Below are positions 15,351 to 24,576 of a DNA stretch of 64,000 nucleotides, piece after piece. The notes under the pieces are model-generated. The model was not told where the DNA came from and made no database searches. It saw nothing but the letters and a program-made list of their open reading frames with translations. The translations under genes were made by a program, and so were the position numbers. Position 1 is the first letter of the stretch. Every line of letters starts with the position of its first letter. The stretch is from Oscillospiraceae bacterium (GTDB lineage: Bacteria; Bacillota; Clostridia; Saccharofermentanales; Saccharofermentanaceae): contig CADAIP010000016.1 of assembly GCA_902787975.1 (NCBI GenBank), positions 1-64,000 of the forward strand, in the 5' to 3' direction.

Positions 15351-16342
15351 GGAGTAACGATTGCTCCGACAATTGCATCAACGATGGTTTCTTCCTTTAC
15401 GCCGTCAGCGATGGCAGCGAAGTTAAGCATGATTCTGTGACGCATAACTTCATGTCTCATTGCCTTAACGTCGTCAGGTGTTACATAAGCTCTGCCCTGG
15501 ATGAGAGCAACAGCCTTGGATACTTCCATGAATGCGATAGCCGCACGTGTGGAAGAACCCATTGCAATGTAGTTTGCAAGGTTGGGTGAGATGTACTTCG
15601 CAGGATCACGTGTAGCCTGAACGATATCAACAATGTACTTCTTGATAGCAGGTGAGATGTAAACCTTCTTGCAAAGACCCTGTAAGAACTCGATGTCATC
15701 GATCGTAACGACAGCCTTGGAAGATGTGAATACATCACCCTCGATCCTGTTGAGGATCTCGACCTCGTCCTTAACGTTAGGATATGTAATTACTTCCTTA
15801 AGAAGGAATCTGTCCTGCTGAGCCTCTGAAAGTTCATAAGTACCTTCCTGCTCGATCGGGTTCTGTGTAGCGATAACGATGAATACCGGAGGGAGCTTGA
15901 ATGTCTGTCCGCCGATACTTACCGATCTCTCCTGCATGGCTTCGAGCATGGCGCTCTGTGTCTTAGCTGATGAACGGTTGATCTCGTCCAGGAGCAGGAA
16001 GTTAGCGTAAACAGGTCCGATCTTTGTCTCGAACGTGTTGTTAGTCATGTTAAATGTCTGCGTACCGATGATGTCAGAAGGCAGAAGGTCAGGCGTACAC
16101 TGAACTCTCGAGAAGGATCCGCCGACTGCCTCAGTCATAACTTTTGCAGCGGTTGTCTTCGCAAGACCAGGTACGGACTCGAGCAGGATGTGGCCGTTCG
16201 CGATCATGGAGACCAGGAGCGAAACGCCAAGCTGTGACTGACCTACGATCTTGGAATTGTAGTAAGTCCTGATGTTGTTGATGATCGAATTGGCTCTGGC
16301 GAGCTCATCAACATTGATGTTCATTACGAGTTGTTCAGCCAT
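15347..16342 (-). CDS. MoxR-family AAA+ ATPase
   Basis: This is a 331-residue MoxR/RavA-type ATPase, first gene of the Bat operon. Walker A is ESVPGLAKTTAAK, Walker B LLLDEINRSS, then MLEAMQERSVSIGG, sensor-1 VIATQNPIEQEGTYELSEAQ and QDRFLL; the C-terminal lid is present. MoxR proteins act as chaperones that assemble or activate VWA-containing complexes. The ribosome-binding site is GAGAGG. A TATAAT element lies on the minus strand at 16421-16426 without a clear -35, giving a leader of about 70 bases. Confidence 0.92.
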   Translation of the reverse strand: MAEQLVMNINVDELARANSIINNIRTYYNSKIVGQSQLGVSLLVSMIANGHILLESVPGLAKTTAAKVMTEAVGGSFSRVQCTPDLLPSDIIGTQTFNMTNNTFETKIGPVYANFLLLDEINRSSAKTQSAMLEAMQERSVSIGGQTFKLPPVFIVIATQNPIEQEGTYELSEAQQDRFLLKEVITYPNVKDEVEILNRIEGDVFTSSKAVVTIDDIEFLQGLCKKVYISPAIKKYIVDIVQATRDPAKYISPNLANYIAMGSSTRAAIAFMEVSKAVALIQGRAYVTPDDVKAMRHEVMRHRIMLNFAAIADGVKEETIVDAIVGAIVTP

Positions 16343-16869
16343 AAAAACCTCTCATTCTTTGCGCTTTGCCGCCCTTTAACGGCCCGCGCTTATTAACCGT
16401 AAAAATATTTTGACTTGCCTATTATACTATCTAAGGCGCGAAAATTATAAGAATTTTGTAAGAATGCTTCATTTTTGCGCCATTTTCGTGGTATTTCCCA
16501 TTTTGTTTTATGTCCTTTCTTATGTTTTCACACTATTTGTACAGATGAGATGAGGGAAATGTTGCAGTGGGGCGAAAATTTTTTCGTTGTGTGAGAACCC
16601 CAGAGTTTTTGGCACTTGAGATATTTTAAACGCCATGAAGCCGGAAGACAGGTTTTTGCTCATCTTTTTTGGCTGCAAAAACTGAGCAATTAGCTGGTTT
16701 TTGACAAAAGAAAGGTTTTTGCTCATGTTCTTTAAGCAATTTACATGAGCAAAAAACTGAGCAGCTAAGTCGGGCAAAAGTTGTATGGAAAAATAATCTG
16801 CCGCATTGCAACATTCCCGTTTATATATCTGTATTTAAGACAAGAGCATACGCAAGGGGGATATTGCAT
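16343..16869. other. Divergent intergenic region between moxR and a lipoprotein gene
   Basis: This gap has the probable moxR promoter -10 (16421-16426) and AT-rich sequence. At 16653-16755 it carries two copies of a TTTTTGCTCA/TGAGCA palindromic unit described separately. Open frames here read through the palindromes and look spurious. Confidence 0.5.
16653..16755. repeat. Palindromic units, TTTTTGCTCA family (two copies, 63 bp apart)
   Basis: Copy two (16716-16755) is 40 nt: TTTTTGCTCATGT, 14-nt centre, ACATGAGCAAAAA, a perfect 13-bp inverted repeat. Copy one starts at 16653 with TTTTTGCTCA and closes with TGAGCAA at 16683-16689 (7-bp match). Starts are 63 bp apart, six helical turns. A third copy with identical arms lies at 61548-61587. 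Confidence 0.75.
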
Positions 16870-17958
16870 ATGAATAGAAAAAGGTTCATTTCCGGGTTGC
16901 TGGCTGCGGCAGTGCTTATGGGCGCCGCAGCCTGTGACAGGAATGCGGGAAGGGATTTGCCCACTGACACAAGTGATGATATCGCAGGCGTGGAAGACAC
17001 CGCTGCCACTGACGGCACGATCAAGGTGACGCTCGCTGAAACCGGTTCCGCAGAAACAGATGCAGACGCGACTGACGCCGTGACAGTAGACATCGATATT
17101 GATGTCACCACTGCCGGCCTGCCCGCTCCGACAGCCGAATACGATCCGATTGTTTTCATGTACACATACACGAACATGGCATGGGGCTATGACTCAAGGT
17201 GCATGCTGGTAACGGCAGGCGGTGAGGTTTATGTTTTCAGCGACAGTCCGGTGGTATCCATGATGCATAACGGACGCGATATCGAGCTGGAATATCTGAA
17301 GGAATACTCAGAGCCGGCATGGCTCCTTGACCGTGAAGACATCGAAGAACTCTATGATGTCTGCTGCGAAGTCGCTCCTGACGTTGAGACAGATAAGGTG
17401 CATGTGGCTTACGACTGCGGCGAATACAGATTCACATGCATCGAGCAGGAGACGGGCCGTGAGATCACTGTATTCGTTGACGGCGATTACACGATGGAGA
17501 CTGACGACCCGACGCTCAAGAAAGCGCAGGAACTTTCAGAAAAGCTCCTGAGTAGCATCGGCGGCCCACGCAAGGATATTAAGCTTAATCTTTATTCTCA
17601 TTGCATCAGCGCGCCTTATGGCGGCACGGAACTTATCGGAACGCATTTGGTTTTCGACAGCTTTGAAAAGCTCACAAAGTACTGCGAAGAAAACGGGATA
17701 GAGCTTGATGCCGATGCTGCAAGGGAACAGTTTGAAGAGGCGTCTTACATAATGCTCCAGGTTTTCGATACAGACCAGAGACTGAGCGGAGCGCTTATCA
17801 CGGATGATGAAGTGCTGCAGCTCCTGCCTTCGCTCGAAGCATTTGAATACGACCCTGCTTATGACGGCAAGGTCGGTGTAGGCATGTGGAGATTTGAGGG
17901 TTTTGAGGAAGGCCGCTACGTTGACGAGAACGGCGACCCGTGGGTCGTGGCAGAGTGA
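16870..17958 (+). CDS. Lipoprotein of unknown function
   Basis: This is a 362-residue protein. ATG 16870 is preferred to the TTG at 16864 because AAGGGGGAT lies nine bases upstream. The signal peptide MNRKRFISGLLAAAVLMGAA ends at an AAAC-type lipobox. An Asp/Thr-rich linker (~25-80) precedes a globular domain with conserved-looking WGYDSRCMLVTAGGEVYVFSD and RKDIKLNLYSHC segments. I do not recognise the domain. It faces the AGCS symporter gene across a short palindrome. Confidence 0.65.
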   Translation: MNRKRFISGLLAAAVLMGAAACDRNAGRDLPTDTSDDIAGVEDTAATDGTIKVTLAETGSAETDADATDAVTVDIDIDVTTAGLPAPTAEYDPIVFMYTYTNMAWGYDSRCMLVTAGGEVYVFSDSPVVSMMHNGRDIELEYLKEYSEPAWLLDREDIEELYDVCCEVAPDVETDKVHVAYDCGEYRFTCIEQETGREITVFVDGDYTMETDDPTLKKAQELSEKLLSSIGGPRKDIKLNLYSHCISAPYGGTELIGTHLVFDSFEKLTKYCEENGIELDADAAREQFEEASYIMLQVFDTDQRLSGALITDDEVLQLLPSLEAFEYDPAYDGKVGVGMWRFEGFEEGRYVDENGDPWVVAE

Positions 17959-17964
17959 TCAGTT

Positions 17965-17980
17965 AAGACCCGTGGGTCTT
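17965..17980. terminator. Short bidirectional stem-loop
   Basis: AAGACCC-GT-GGGTCTT is a perfect 7-bp inverted repeat between convergent genes. It has little T-run, so it is a weak terminator candidate. Confidence 0.4.
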
Positions 17981-17993
17981 GTACGGATAAGAA

Positions 17994-19544
17994 TTACTCC
18001 GCACCCTGCTCTACCAGTTCCTCGTGTTCTTTCTGGATCTTCTCATCGTATGAGAGCAGCGGCTTTACGCCCTCCTTGTTCTTGATGCGGCGGGCAACAT
18101 AGTTGTCGGTGAGCTTCATGACCAGAGGACAGAGCGAGATGACGCCTATCAGGTTGGGGATCATCATAAGGCCGTTGAATGTGTCAGAAATGTCCCATGC
18201 GAGTGAGCTTTCCATGACGGCGCCGAAAATGATCATGATTACGAAAATGACTTTGTAGACCTTCGCAGCTATGGTGCCTACTGAGCCGAAGAGGTATTCG
18301 ATCGCCTTGCTGCCGTAGTGGGACCACCCGAGGACGGTCGTGAATGCGAAGAGCAGGATTGCGACGGCGATGAACCATTCGCCTCCGATACCGAAAACAT
18401 TGCTGAAAGCTTTTGCAACAAGAGTTGCGTCCTCGACGCCTTCTTTTACGAGGCCCGTCTCAAGGTCGATGTAGCCTGAAGTGAGGACGACGAGAGCTGT
18501 CATGGTGCAGACAACGAATGTGTCGGCGAAGACTTCGAAAATGCCCCACATGCCCTGCTTGACGGGTTCCTTAACGTCGGAATTCGAATGGACCATAACG
18601 GATGAACCGAGGCCGGCTTCGTTGGAGAAGACGCCGCGCTTACAGCCCTGAGTGATCACCTGCTTGATGGCAATGCCTGCAGCTGCGCCGGCAACTGCCT
18701 TGATGCCGAATGCGAACTTGAAGATCGCGCCAAAAGCGGCAGGAAGCGATGCAAAATGTATGACGACGAGTGCCAAAGCACCGATGATATAAGCGACTGC
18801 CATGAAGGGAACGACCTTCTCTGCAACTGCTGCGATCCACTTAAGGCCGCCGATGATGATGACGCCTGCGCCGATCATGAGGACGATGCCGATCGCGAGA
18901 GGTACTACCCTGACAGAGCCGTCCAATATTGCCAGTTCTTTTAAATTCTGAGGGAAGAATGCAGATTCGAGATTCAATGTGATCTTGTTGATCTGGCCCA
19001 TGTTGCCGATGCCGAAAGATGCGAGCGTGGCGAAGATGGCAAAAAGGATGGCCAGGATCTTACCGATGTGTTTGCAGCCCTTGTAGTTTCCGAGGCCGTC
19101 CTGGAGGTAGTACATTGCGCCGCCGGACCATTCGCCTTCGTTGTTCTTGCGTCTGTAGAAGATGCCGAGAATGTTCTCGGAATAGTTAGTCATCATGCCG
19201 AAGAATGCGGCAACCCACATCCAGAACACTGCTCCCGGGCCGCCTAAGCAGATAGCGGCAGAGACGCCTGCGATGTTACCCGTACCGATCGTTGCTGCCA
19301 ATGCCGTGCAGAGAGCCTGGAACTGGGAAACGGCTCCCTTCTCTTTTTTGTTATGGCTCTTCTTGTCGAACACGCCGCCGCCTGTCTTTTTCCACCAGTG
19401 TCCTGCGTGGGTGATCTGGAAGAATTTGGTTACGACAGTCATCAAGATGCCCGTTCCGATCAGAAGGAAAAGGCCGATCTTGACCCATACGAAAGAATTC
19501 ACTGCATCGTTGATGTTCGCAAGGCTGGTAAGAAAATCGCTCAT
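17994..19544 (-). CDS. AGCS-family sodium:alanine/glycine symporter
   Basis: This is a 516-residue polytopic membrane protein with family motifs GTGILMTVVTKFFQITH, the long loop GAVSQFQALCTALAATIGTG, GGPGAVFWMWVAAFFGMMT, GGAMYYLQDGLG, and EAGLGSSVMVHSNSD near the centre. It takes up alanine or glycine with Na+. The length is slightly above the usual ~450-490 because of an extended C-terminus (LLSYDEKIQKEHEELVEQG). GGAGAG precedes the start. It is likely monocistronic. Confidence 0.92.
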   Translation of the reverse strand: MSDFLTSLANINDAVNSFVWVKIGLFLLIGTGILMTVVTKFFQITHAGHWWKKTGGGVFDKKSHNKKEKGAVSQFQALCTALAATIGTGNIAGVSAAICLGGPGAVFWMWVAAFFGMMTNYSENILGIFYRRKNNEGEWSGGAMYYLQDGLGNYKGCKHIGKILAILFAIFATLASFGIGNMGQINKITLNLESAFFPQNLKELAILDGSVRVVPLAIGIVLMIGAGVIIIGGLKWIAAVAEKVVPFMAVAYIIGALALVVIHFASLPAAFGAIFKFAFGIKAVAGAAAGIAIKQVITQGCKRGVFSNEAGLGSSVMVHSNSDVKEPVKQGMWGIFEVFADTFVVCTMTALVVLTSGYIDLETGLVKEGVEDATLVAKAFSNVFGIGGEWFIAVAILLFAFTTVLGWSHYGSKAIEYLFGSVGTIAAKVYKVIFVIMIIFGAVMESSLAWDISDTFNGLMMIPNLIGVISLCPLVMKLTDNYVARRIKNKEGVKPLLSYDEKIQKEHEELVEQGAE

Positions 19545-19661
19545 AAACTAGGGCTCTCCAAAAAACTGATGTTAGAAAAATACACAAGAAAAAGCGTGTT
19601 ATCAAGGGTTTTGATCCTATAAACACGCGAAAAGCCTTTATCTGTTATGAAATCTTAATAT

Positions 19662-20960
19662 TTATACGCTTTGAGCCACTGACGTGAAACAAATAACATA
19701 ACCGTCATACTCCGGCTTGATGACCTTTGCATAAATGCGGTTGTCACCTTCCTGGAGCATTATGTTGGTCCTGGGCGTAAGTTCGTAATCGCACGAGATA
19801 AGCGCATGCTTTTTATCTGTCGAGATCTTGCAGACCGTTGCCTGATGGCCTACTGCTTCAACGGTCTTTTCCTTAACCGTGTGGAGATCGTATTTTTTCT
19901 TGTCGCAGTCCGTCCAGACGATGACTGAATAATTGGTATCGACAGAAAGGCCGTCTAACCTGGAAACCTCATAATACTTGAGTTCATCCTTGGCACCCTT
20001 GGGAAGGAAGCTTCCTTCAGAGCAGGATTCGAACTCACCCGTAAGCTTTTGTCTTGTATTGTCAGTGATGAGGACCTGACCTCCGACAGTAAGGCCCTCA
20101 AGTCTTCCGGCGATGTTTACCGTCTGGCCCATGCAGCCGTACTTCATCTTGTTCTCTGAACCGATGTTGCCCACAACGACGCTGCCGGTATTAATGCCGA
20201 TGCCCATTGCGAGTTCGGGATAACCGTTCTCTTCAGTCCACTTGTTGACTTCCTTGATCGCGTTCTGCATTCCGATGGCGCACTTGACCGCATTGGACGC
20301 ATGGTCGGGCATTTCCTTTGGCGCGCCGAAAACGACGAAGATACCATCGCCCAAAAACTCGATTACCGTGCCGCCGTACTTGGAGATGACTGCGACCATC
20401 GCCTCGAAATAATGGTTGAGGAGACCGATGAGGCTCTGGGCCGGCATTTTCGATGAGAGCGCGGTAAAGCCTCTAAGATCGCTCATGAGTATCGTGACTT
20501 CCTGCGTAAGGCCGCCTCTCTTCTGACCTTCGGCGGTCGTAAGAACGTAGTCGGCAATATCAGGAGAAGTGTATCTTGCGAAAGCGGATCTGACCTGGAT
20601 GAGCTTGGTGAGGTCGGTGATGACGACGAGGTAAACTGCCATGTCGTCTTTCTTGAAATAGTTGAGCCTGACGTGGAGATTATATTTGGTGCCGTCGTTG
20701 CTGACGTAATCGACGATCTCTTCCTGGGCCTTGAGCTTTTGCGCGACCGCGTCGATGAAGAGCTGGATCAGGTCATCGTTGCCTTCAACGAAGGGGATCG
20801 CATCCCATATCTTGATAGCGCTGTCAGCGGAGATCCCGAAGAGTTTTTCTGCCGCCGGATTTGCTTCCAGCAGAACGCCGCCCGAAGAGACAAGACATAC
20901 TGCGTCTTCCGTGTTCTCGAAAATATAACTGATTTGCTCGGCAGGCATTTTTTCAAACAT
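19662..20960 (-). CDS. PAS-adenylyl/guanylyl cyclase (class III)
   Basis: This is a 432-residue protein: PAS domain (~1-125), class III cyclase domain (~150-320) and a C-terminal ~80-residue beta-rich segment. Metal-binding Asp residues are in MSDLRGFTALSSKM and FLGDGIFVVFGAP; the substrate Lys is in ENKMKYGCMGQTVN; and transition-state Asn and Arg are in VNIAGRLEG. The position normally Asp before TVN is Gln, so nucleotide choice (ATP or GTP) should be checked. It is a soluble protein without membrane spans. The neighbouring gene encodes a double cNMP-binding protein, so the two probably form a second-messenger module. GGAG precedes the start. Confidence 0.85.
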   Translation of the reverse strand: MFEKMPAEQISYIFENTEDAVCLVSSGGVLLEANPAAEKLFGISADSAIKIWDAIPFVEGNDDLIQLFIDAVAQKLKAQEEIVDYVSNDGTKYNLHVRLNYFKKDDMAVYLVVITDLTKLIQVRSAFARYTSPDIADYVLTTAEGQKRGGLTQEVTILMSDLRGFTALSSKMPAQSLIGLLNHYFEAMVAVISKYGGTVIEFLGDGIFVVFGAPKEMPDHASNAVKCAIGMQNAIKEVNKWTEENGYPELAMGIGINTGSVVVGNIGSENKMKYGCMGQTVNIAGRLEGLTVGGQVLITDNTRQKLTGEFESCSEGSFLPKGAKDELKYYEVSRLDGLSVDTNYSVIVWTDCDKKKYDLHTVKEKTVEAVGHQATVCKISTDKKHALISCDYELTPRTNIMLQEGDNRIYAKVIKPEYDGYVICFTSVAQSV

Positions 20961-20986
20961 CTGAAATCTCCGTAAAAAATATTTTA

Positions 20987-21015
20987 GCCGCGGTAATATT
21001 GTAACATCCCGCGGC
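20987..21015 (-). terminator. Intrinsic terminator between cNMP-binding and cyclase genes
   Basis: GCCGCGG (20987-20993) pairs with CCGCGGC (21009-21015). On the minus strand it is followed by TAAAATATTTTTTA. It should end or attenuate transcription from the cNMP-binding gene before the cyclase gene. Confidence 0.65.
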
Positions 21016-21040
21016 CAAAAAAAATCAGAACAAAAACTGA

Positions 21041-21943
21041 TCAGCTGTTGTAAAGGTCATTGACTTCCTTGCATGCATTAAGGAAATCGTATGTGAGCAT
21101 CCTTAAGCGGTATGAGAGATGCTTCAAGATCATCTCGACCTTGACGGGTGATTCCTTGAAGAGCTGCTCGAGACCGTCGGGGCTGATGATCTCGACATAT
21201 GTTTCATCACTCTCTGCGACTGCGGTAGCACTTCTTGCGTCGTCAGAGATCATGCCCATCTCGCCGAAGCATGCGACAGGATAGAGCTCTGTGAGCCTGA
21301 CCTGATTGGGATCGCCGTAGTTTGAATAGATGCCTACGGTACCGCCGTAAACGATATACATGCACTTGCCGACTTCGCCTTCCTTGAAGATGATCGTGCC
21401 CTTCTTATATGTCTCGAGGATCTCTGTCTTCTGGTCCTTGAGGGAAGCTGATGCTTCACGGAGTGCTTCGGCAGACGGCTTGTCGATGTTGTTCTTGCCT
21501 GAAGCGTAGAAGTCGATGTACTTCTTGATCTTTGCGAAGACTGATTCGCTCTTCTTATCCTGTGATGCGCGGAGCTCCTTGAGGAGTGCAGCAAGAACGT
21601 CGTACTCTGAAGTGAGTGTCTTGATCCTGCTTCCGATGTGATTCATGATCTGGTAGATCATGTCGGGATTCTCAGCGAAGTAACCGTTGAGCTCGTCTGC
21701 TGTGATCTCAATCGTACGTACATTATCAGCGGCTACAATCGTGTTGCTTCTGGGATATGTCTCGATGACAGCCATCTCACCGAAGAACTCGCCGGGATTA
21801 AGAACAGTCAGCTCTCTCTCGTCTGCTTCGCCGTAGTTGGCGATGACCTGAACGCTTCCTTCAAGGATCTTGAAAAAGCTGTTGCCGGCATCTCCCTGCC
21901 TGAAGATGACTTCGCCTTTGGAAAAGTTTCTTTCTGTACTCAT
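21041..21943 (-). CDS. Protein with two cyclic-nucleotide-binding domains
   Basis: This is a 300-residue protein beginning MSTERNFSKGEVIFRQGD; this start has AAGGGGCT ten bases upstream, better than 21970. Domain one (~1-120) has the phosphate-binding cassette FFGEMAVIETYPRSNTIV. Domain two (~180-300) has CFGEMGMISDDARSATAV. Both keep the Gly-Glu and Arg that contact the cyclic nucleotide. There is no HTH, kinase or channel domain, so it may act by protein contact. Its position upstream of a cyclase gene suggests a local cAMP/cGMP relay. Confidence 0.85.
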   Translation of the reverse strand: MSTERNFSKGEVIFRQGDAGNSFFKILEGSVQVIANYGEADERELTVLNPGEFFGEMAVIETYPRSNTIVAADNVRTIEITADELNGYFAENPDMIYQIMNHIGSRIKTLTSEYDVLAALLKELRASQDKKSESVFAKIKKYIDFYASGKNNIDKPSAEALREASASLKDQKTEILETYKKGTIIFKEGEVGKCMYIVYGGTVGIYSNYGDPNQVRLTELYPVACFGEMGMISDDARSATAVAESDETYVEIISPDGLEQLFKESPVKVEMILKHLSYRLRMLTYDFLNACKEVNDLYNS

Positions 21944-22061
21944 GTTGTAGCCCCTTTCGTCAATTATCAATGATTTATTATAACTCGGTTAAACCCTTAA
22001 ATGGCTTAATTCACACAATGTTTAACATCAATTAACCTGTACTCTCTGTTTTAAAGGGTAA

Positions 22062-22128
22062 CCGCCGCAAGAGGGTAGCTCGCGGCGGCTGGAGGTAAAG
22101 TGCATTCCGGATATTCGGGTGACCGGAA
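22062..22128 (-). terminator. Two stem-loops downstream of the sugar ABC operon
   Basis: Reading the minus strand past the last permease gene, the first hairpin is TTCCGG/CCGGAA (22105-22128) and the second is GCGGCGG/CCGCCGC (22062-22088). The second is followed by TTACCCTTTAAAA. Together they probably end the ABC transporter transcript. Confidence 0.5.
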
Positions 22129-22166
22129 AACAATATTATGAAAGAACGGGTTATTATTGGACTCTT

Positions 22167-23342
22167 TTACTGTCTCTTGTTGCCTTTCTTTGACAAGATA
22201 TCAAATACAACAGCTATAAGGAGAACTGCGCCCTTGGCGATCTTGATCCAGTCCTGGTCGATAGTCATCAGTGACATACCCTGGTTAATAACACCGATGA
22301 GGGTAGCGCCGATTACCATTCCCATTACGGTTCCCGCTCCGCCGTATGCGGATACGCCACCGACGATACAAGCAGCGATAGCATCCATCTCGAAGTTTTG
22401 TCCTGCAAATGCGTTAGCGGAACCGAATCTCGTTGTAACGATGAGAGCTGCAAGAACTGTTAAGACTGACATGTTGAGGTATGCAGCAAACATTATGAGC
22501 TTGTTATTGATACCGGAAAGTCTTGCTGTTTCAGCATTTCCACCGACTGTCATGAAGTGACGGCCGATCGTTGTCTTCTCGGTAATGATTCCATAGATGA
22601 CAAGTACAGCAATGATCCAGAGGAGAACTACCGGGATACCGCCGTCATAAGCGAGCTTGAATGTGAGTACGAGGATAACTGCTACTTCAAGAACACTCTT
22701 AACGATAACAAACCACATAGGATCTGCTGAATAACCCTTCTTAATCCTGCGTGCACGGCCTGCAAGATTGATGTAAACAATAGCAGCAGCAGCGATAGCT
22801 CCGATTACTACACAGGGGATGTTGAGCTCACCCCAGGGTGACTCGAAGATCTTTCCCGTGAAGAGTCTTGTGAAAGACTCAGGGAAGTTGGATATAGCAG
22901 ATGTCTCAGAAACTGTAATAAGGATCTGGGTGCCGAGACCTCTGAATGCAAGGTAACCTGCAAGTGTTGCAATCCACGGCGGAATCTTGAGGTAAGCGAT
23001 AAGGAAACCTAAGACTGCACCGTAAACAAGACCTACTCCAATAACTATAAACAGTGTCAGAGGTGTGCCGACATATTTGATAACGGAGAAGACACCTGCA
23101 ACTGCACCCATGAAGCATACAAAGGAACCTACAGAGAGGTCGATGTTACCGCCGGTGAGCATGCACATGAGCATACCGACACCGAGGATATATACATATG
23201 CGTTCTGCTCGATAAGAGAAGTAACATTTGAGGGGGTAAACATGTTACCGCCGGTACCGATTATGAAGAATACATAGATAGCGAAAAGTGCTATTGTCAT
23301 TACGTTCTTTTTAAGAACATTTCCTATGCTGAAAGAGTTCAT
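22167..23342 (-). CDS. Sugar ABC transporter permease (RbsC/XylH type) 2
   Basis: This is a 391-residue polytopic permease of the ribose/xylose class, with the typical MLTGGNIDLSVGSFVCFMGA, PPWIATLAGYLAFRGLG, GGNAETARLSGINN (coupling loop to the ATPase) and GGVSAYGGAGTVMGMVIGA motifs. It overlaps the upstream permease gene by 4 bases. It is a paralogue of that permease, so the pair probably forms a heterodimeric channel. Confidence 0.9.
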   Translation of the reverse strand: MNSFSIGNVLKKNVMTIALFAIYVFFIIGTGGNMFTPSNVTSLIEQNAYVYILGVGMLMCMLTGGNIDLSVGSFVCFMGAVAGVFSVIKYVGTPLTLFIVIGVGLVYGAVLGFLIAYLKIPPWIATLAGYLAFRGLGTQILITVSETSAISNFPESFTRLFTGKIFESPWGELNIPCVVIGAIAAAAIVYINLAGRARRIKKGYSADPMWFVIVKSVLEVAVILVLTFKLAYDGGIPVVLLWIIAVLVIYGIITEKTTIGRHFMTVGGNAETARLSGINNKLIMFAAYLNMSVLTVLAALIVTTRFGSANAFAGQNFEMDAIAACIVGGVSAYGGAGTVMGMVIGATLIGVINQGMSLMTIDQDWIKIAKGAVLLIAVVFDILSKKGNKRQ

Positions 23343-24574
23343 GCAGTAGCACCTCCCTTCTCAGTTGTCTCAATTTTTTTCTTTTTCTTAGAGCCCTTTC
23401 TGCGCATCTGCATGATAACGTCGAAAAGAACTGCTACGAGAAGAACCAGACCCTTAACTACTGTCTGATAGTTCGGAGGTGTATGGGCAAGGATCATTCC
23501 CTGGTTGATGATACCGCAAAGGGCAGCACCGATGATTACACCGCCGACAGAACCTGTTCCGCCGTATGCCGAAGCACCGCCGATGAAGCAGGCTGCGATA
23601 GCATCCATCTCATAACCCAGACCGTATGTAGGCTGTGAACCCATGAGTCTTGCAATATTGAGGACACCTGCGAAACCTGCGAGAAGTCCCATGAGTGTGT
23701 AAGCACTGAACATAACCATCTTCGTGTTGATACCGGAAAGTCTTGTAGCCTTTTCGTTACCGCCGACAGCATAGAGGTTACGGCCAAGAGTTGTTTTCGA
23801 GGTGATGTAAGCGAATGTACCGAGTACGAGAGCGATCCAGATAAGAACCGTAGGAATGCCCTTATACTGAGCGAGCTTGTATGCGATCCAAACAACAACC
23901 GCATCGATAAGACCCGTCTTAATGACCAAAGTGATCATTGAATCAACTTTATAACCCTTCTTTACGAGGTTTACACGGTTGACCAATGTGAAGACAGTAT
24001 ATCCGGCTGCAATGAGGATACCGGCAAACAGACATGTCTTGTTAAGTCCCATGTCAGATCCGATGCCTGCCAAAAAATCAGGGATATAGCAGGTATCACC
24101 GCCGCCGAAGATATTAAGGAATGTCTTGTCTGTAACCTGATATGCGAAGCCCTTCATTATAAGATTTGCAAGTCCTCTGAAGGCCAGCATGCCTACGAGT
24201 GTTGCGATGAACGGAGGAACCTTTACATAAGCGATCCAGAATCCGTGCCATGCACCTACCAGAACGCCCATGACGAGCATAGCGATTACTGCTATAGGCC
24301 AGGGGAGCTTTGCATCCATGATGATCGCACCGACACCGCCTGCAAGACAAACTACTGATCCTACTGAGAGGTCGATGTTACCACCGGTTAAGATACAGAG
24401 GAGCATACCTGTTCCAAGTACGAAAACGTATGCGTTCTGTGATATTAAGTTATTAATGTTCTGAGGCAGTAAAGACTGACCGCCCGTGATGAAGTAGAAT
24501 AAAAATACAACACCAACCGTAACGATAAGCATCATGTACTTTCTCAGAAAGTTTTTTACCTTTGATCCACTCAT
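23339..24574 (-). CDS. Sugar ABC transporter permease (RbsC/XylH type) 1
   Basis: This is a 411-residue permease, close paralogue of the next gene product, with ILTGGNIDLSVGSVVCLAGG, PPFIATLVGMLAFRGL, GGNEKATRLSGINTK and GGASAYGGTGSVGG. The C-terminal tail is lysine-rich (MRRKGSKKKKK). It lies two bases after the ATPase gene, so all three should be on one message. It transports a monosaccharide, probably xylose or a related pentose given the sensor genes upstream. Confidence 0.9.
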   Translation of the reverse strand: MSGSKVKNFLRKYMMLIVTVGVVFLFYFITGGQSLLPQNINNLISQNAYVFVLGTGMLLCILTGGNIDLSVGSVVCLAGGVGAIIMDAKLPWPIAVIAMLVMGVLVGAWHGFWIAYVKVPPFIATLVGMLAFRGLANLIMKGFAYQVTDKTFLNIFGGGDTCYIPDFLAGIGSDMGLNKTCLFAGILIAAGYTVFTLVNRVNLVKKGYKVDSMITLVIKTGLIDAVVVWIAYKLAQYKGIPTVLIWIALVLGTFAYITSKTTLGRNLYAVGGNEKATRLSGINTKMVMFSAYTLMGLLAGFAGVLNIARLMGSQPTYGLGYEMDAIAACFIGGASAYGGTGSVGGVIIGAALCGIINQGMILAHTPPNYQTVVKGLVLLVAVLFDVIMQMRRKGSKKKKKIETTEKGGATA

Positions 24575-24576
24575 CG

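Noticed and set aside
16520..16777. Minus-strand 85-codon frame
   Set aside because: It is built from the TTTTTGCTCA palindromes and has no ribosome-binding site.
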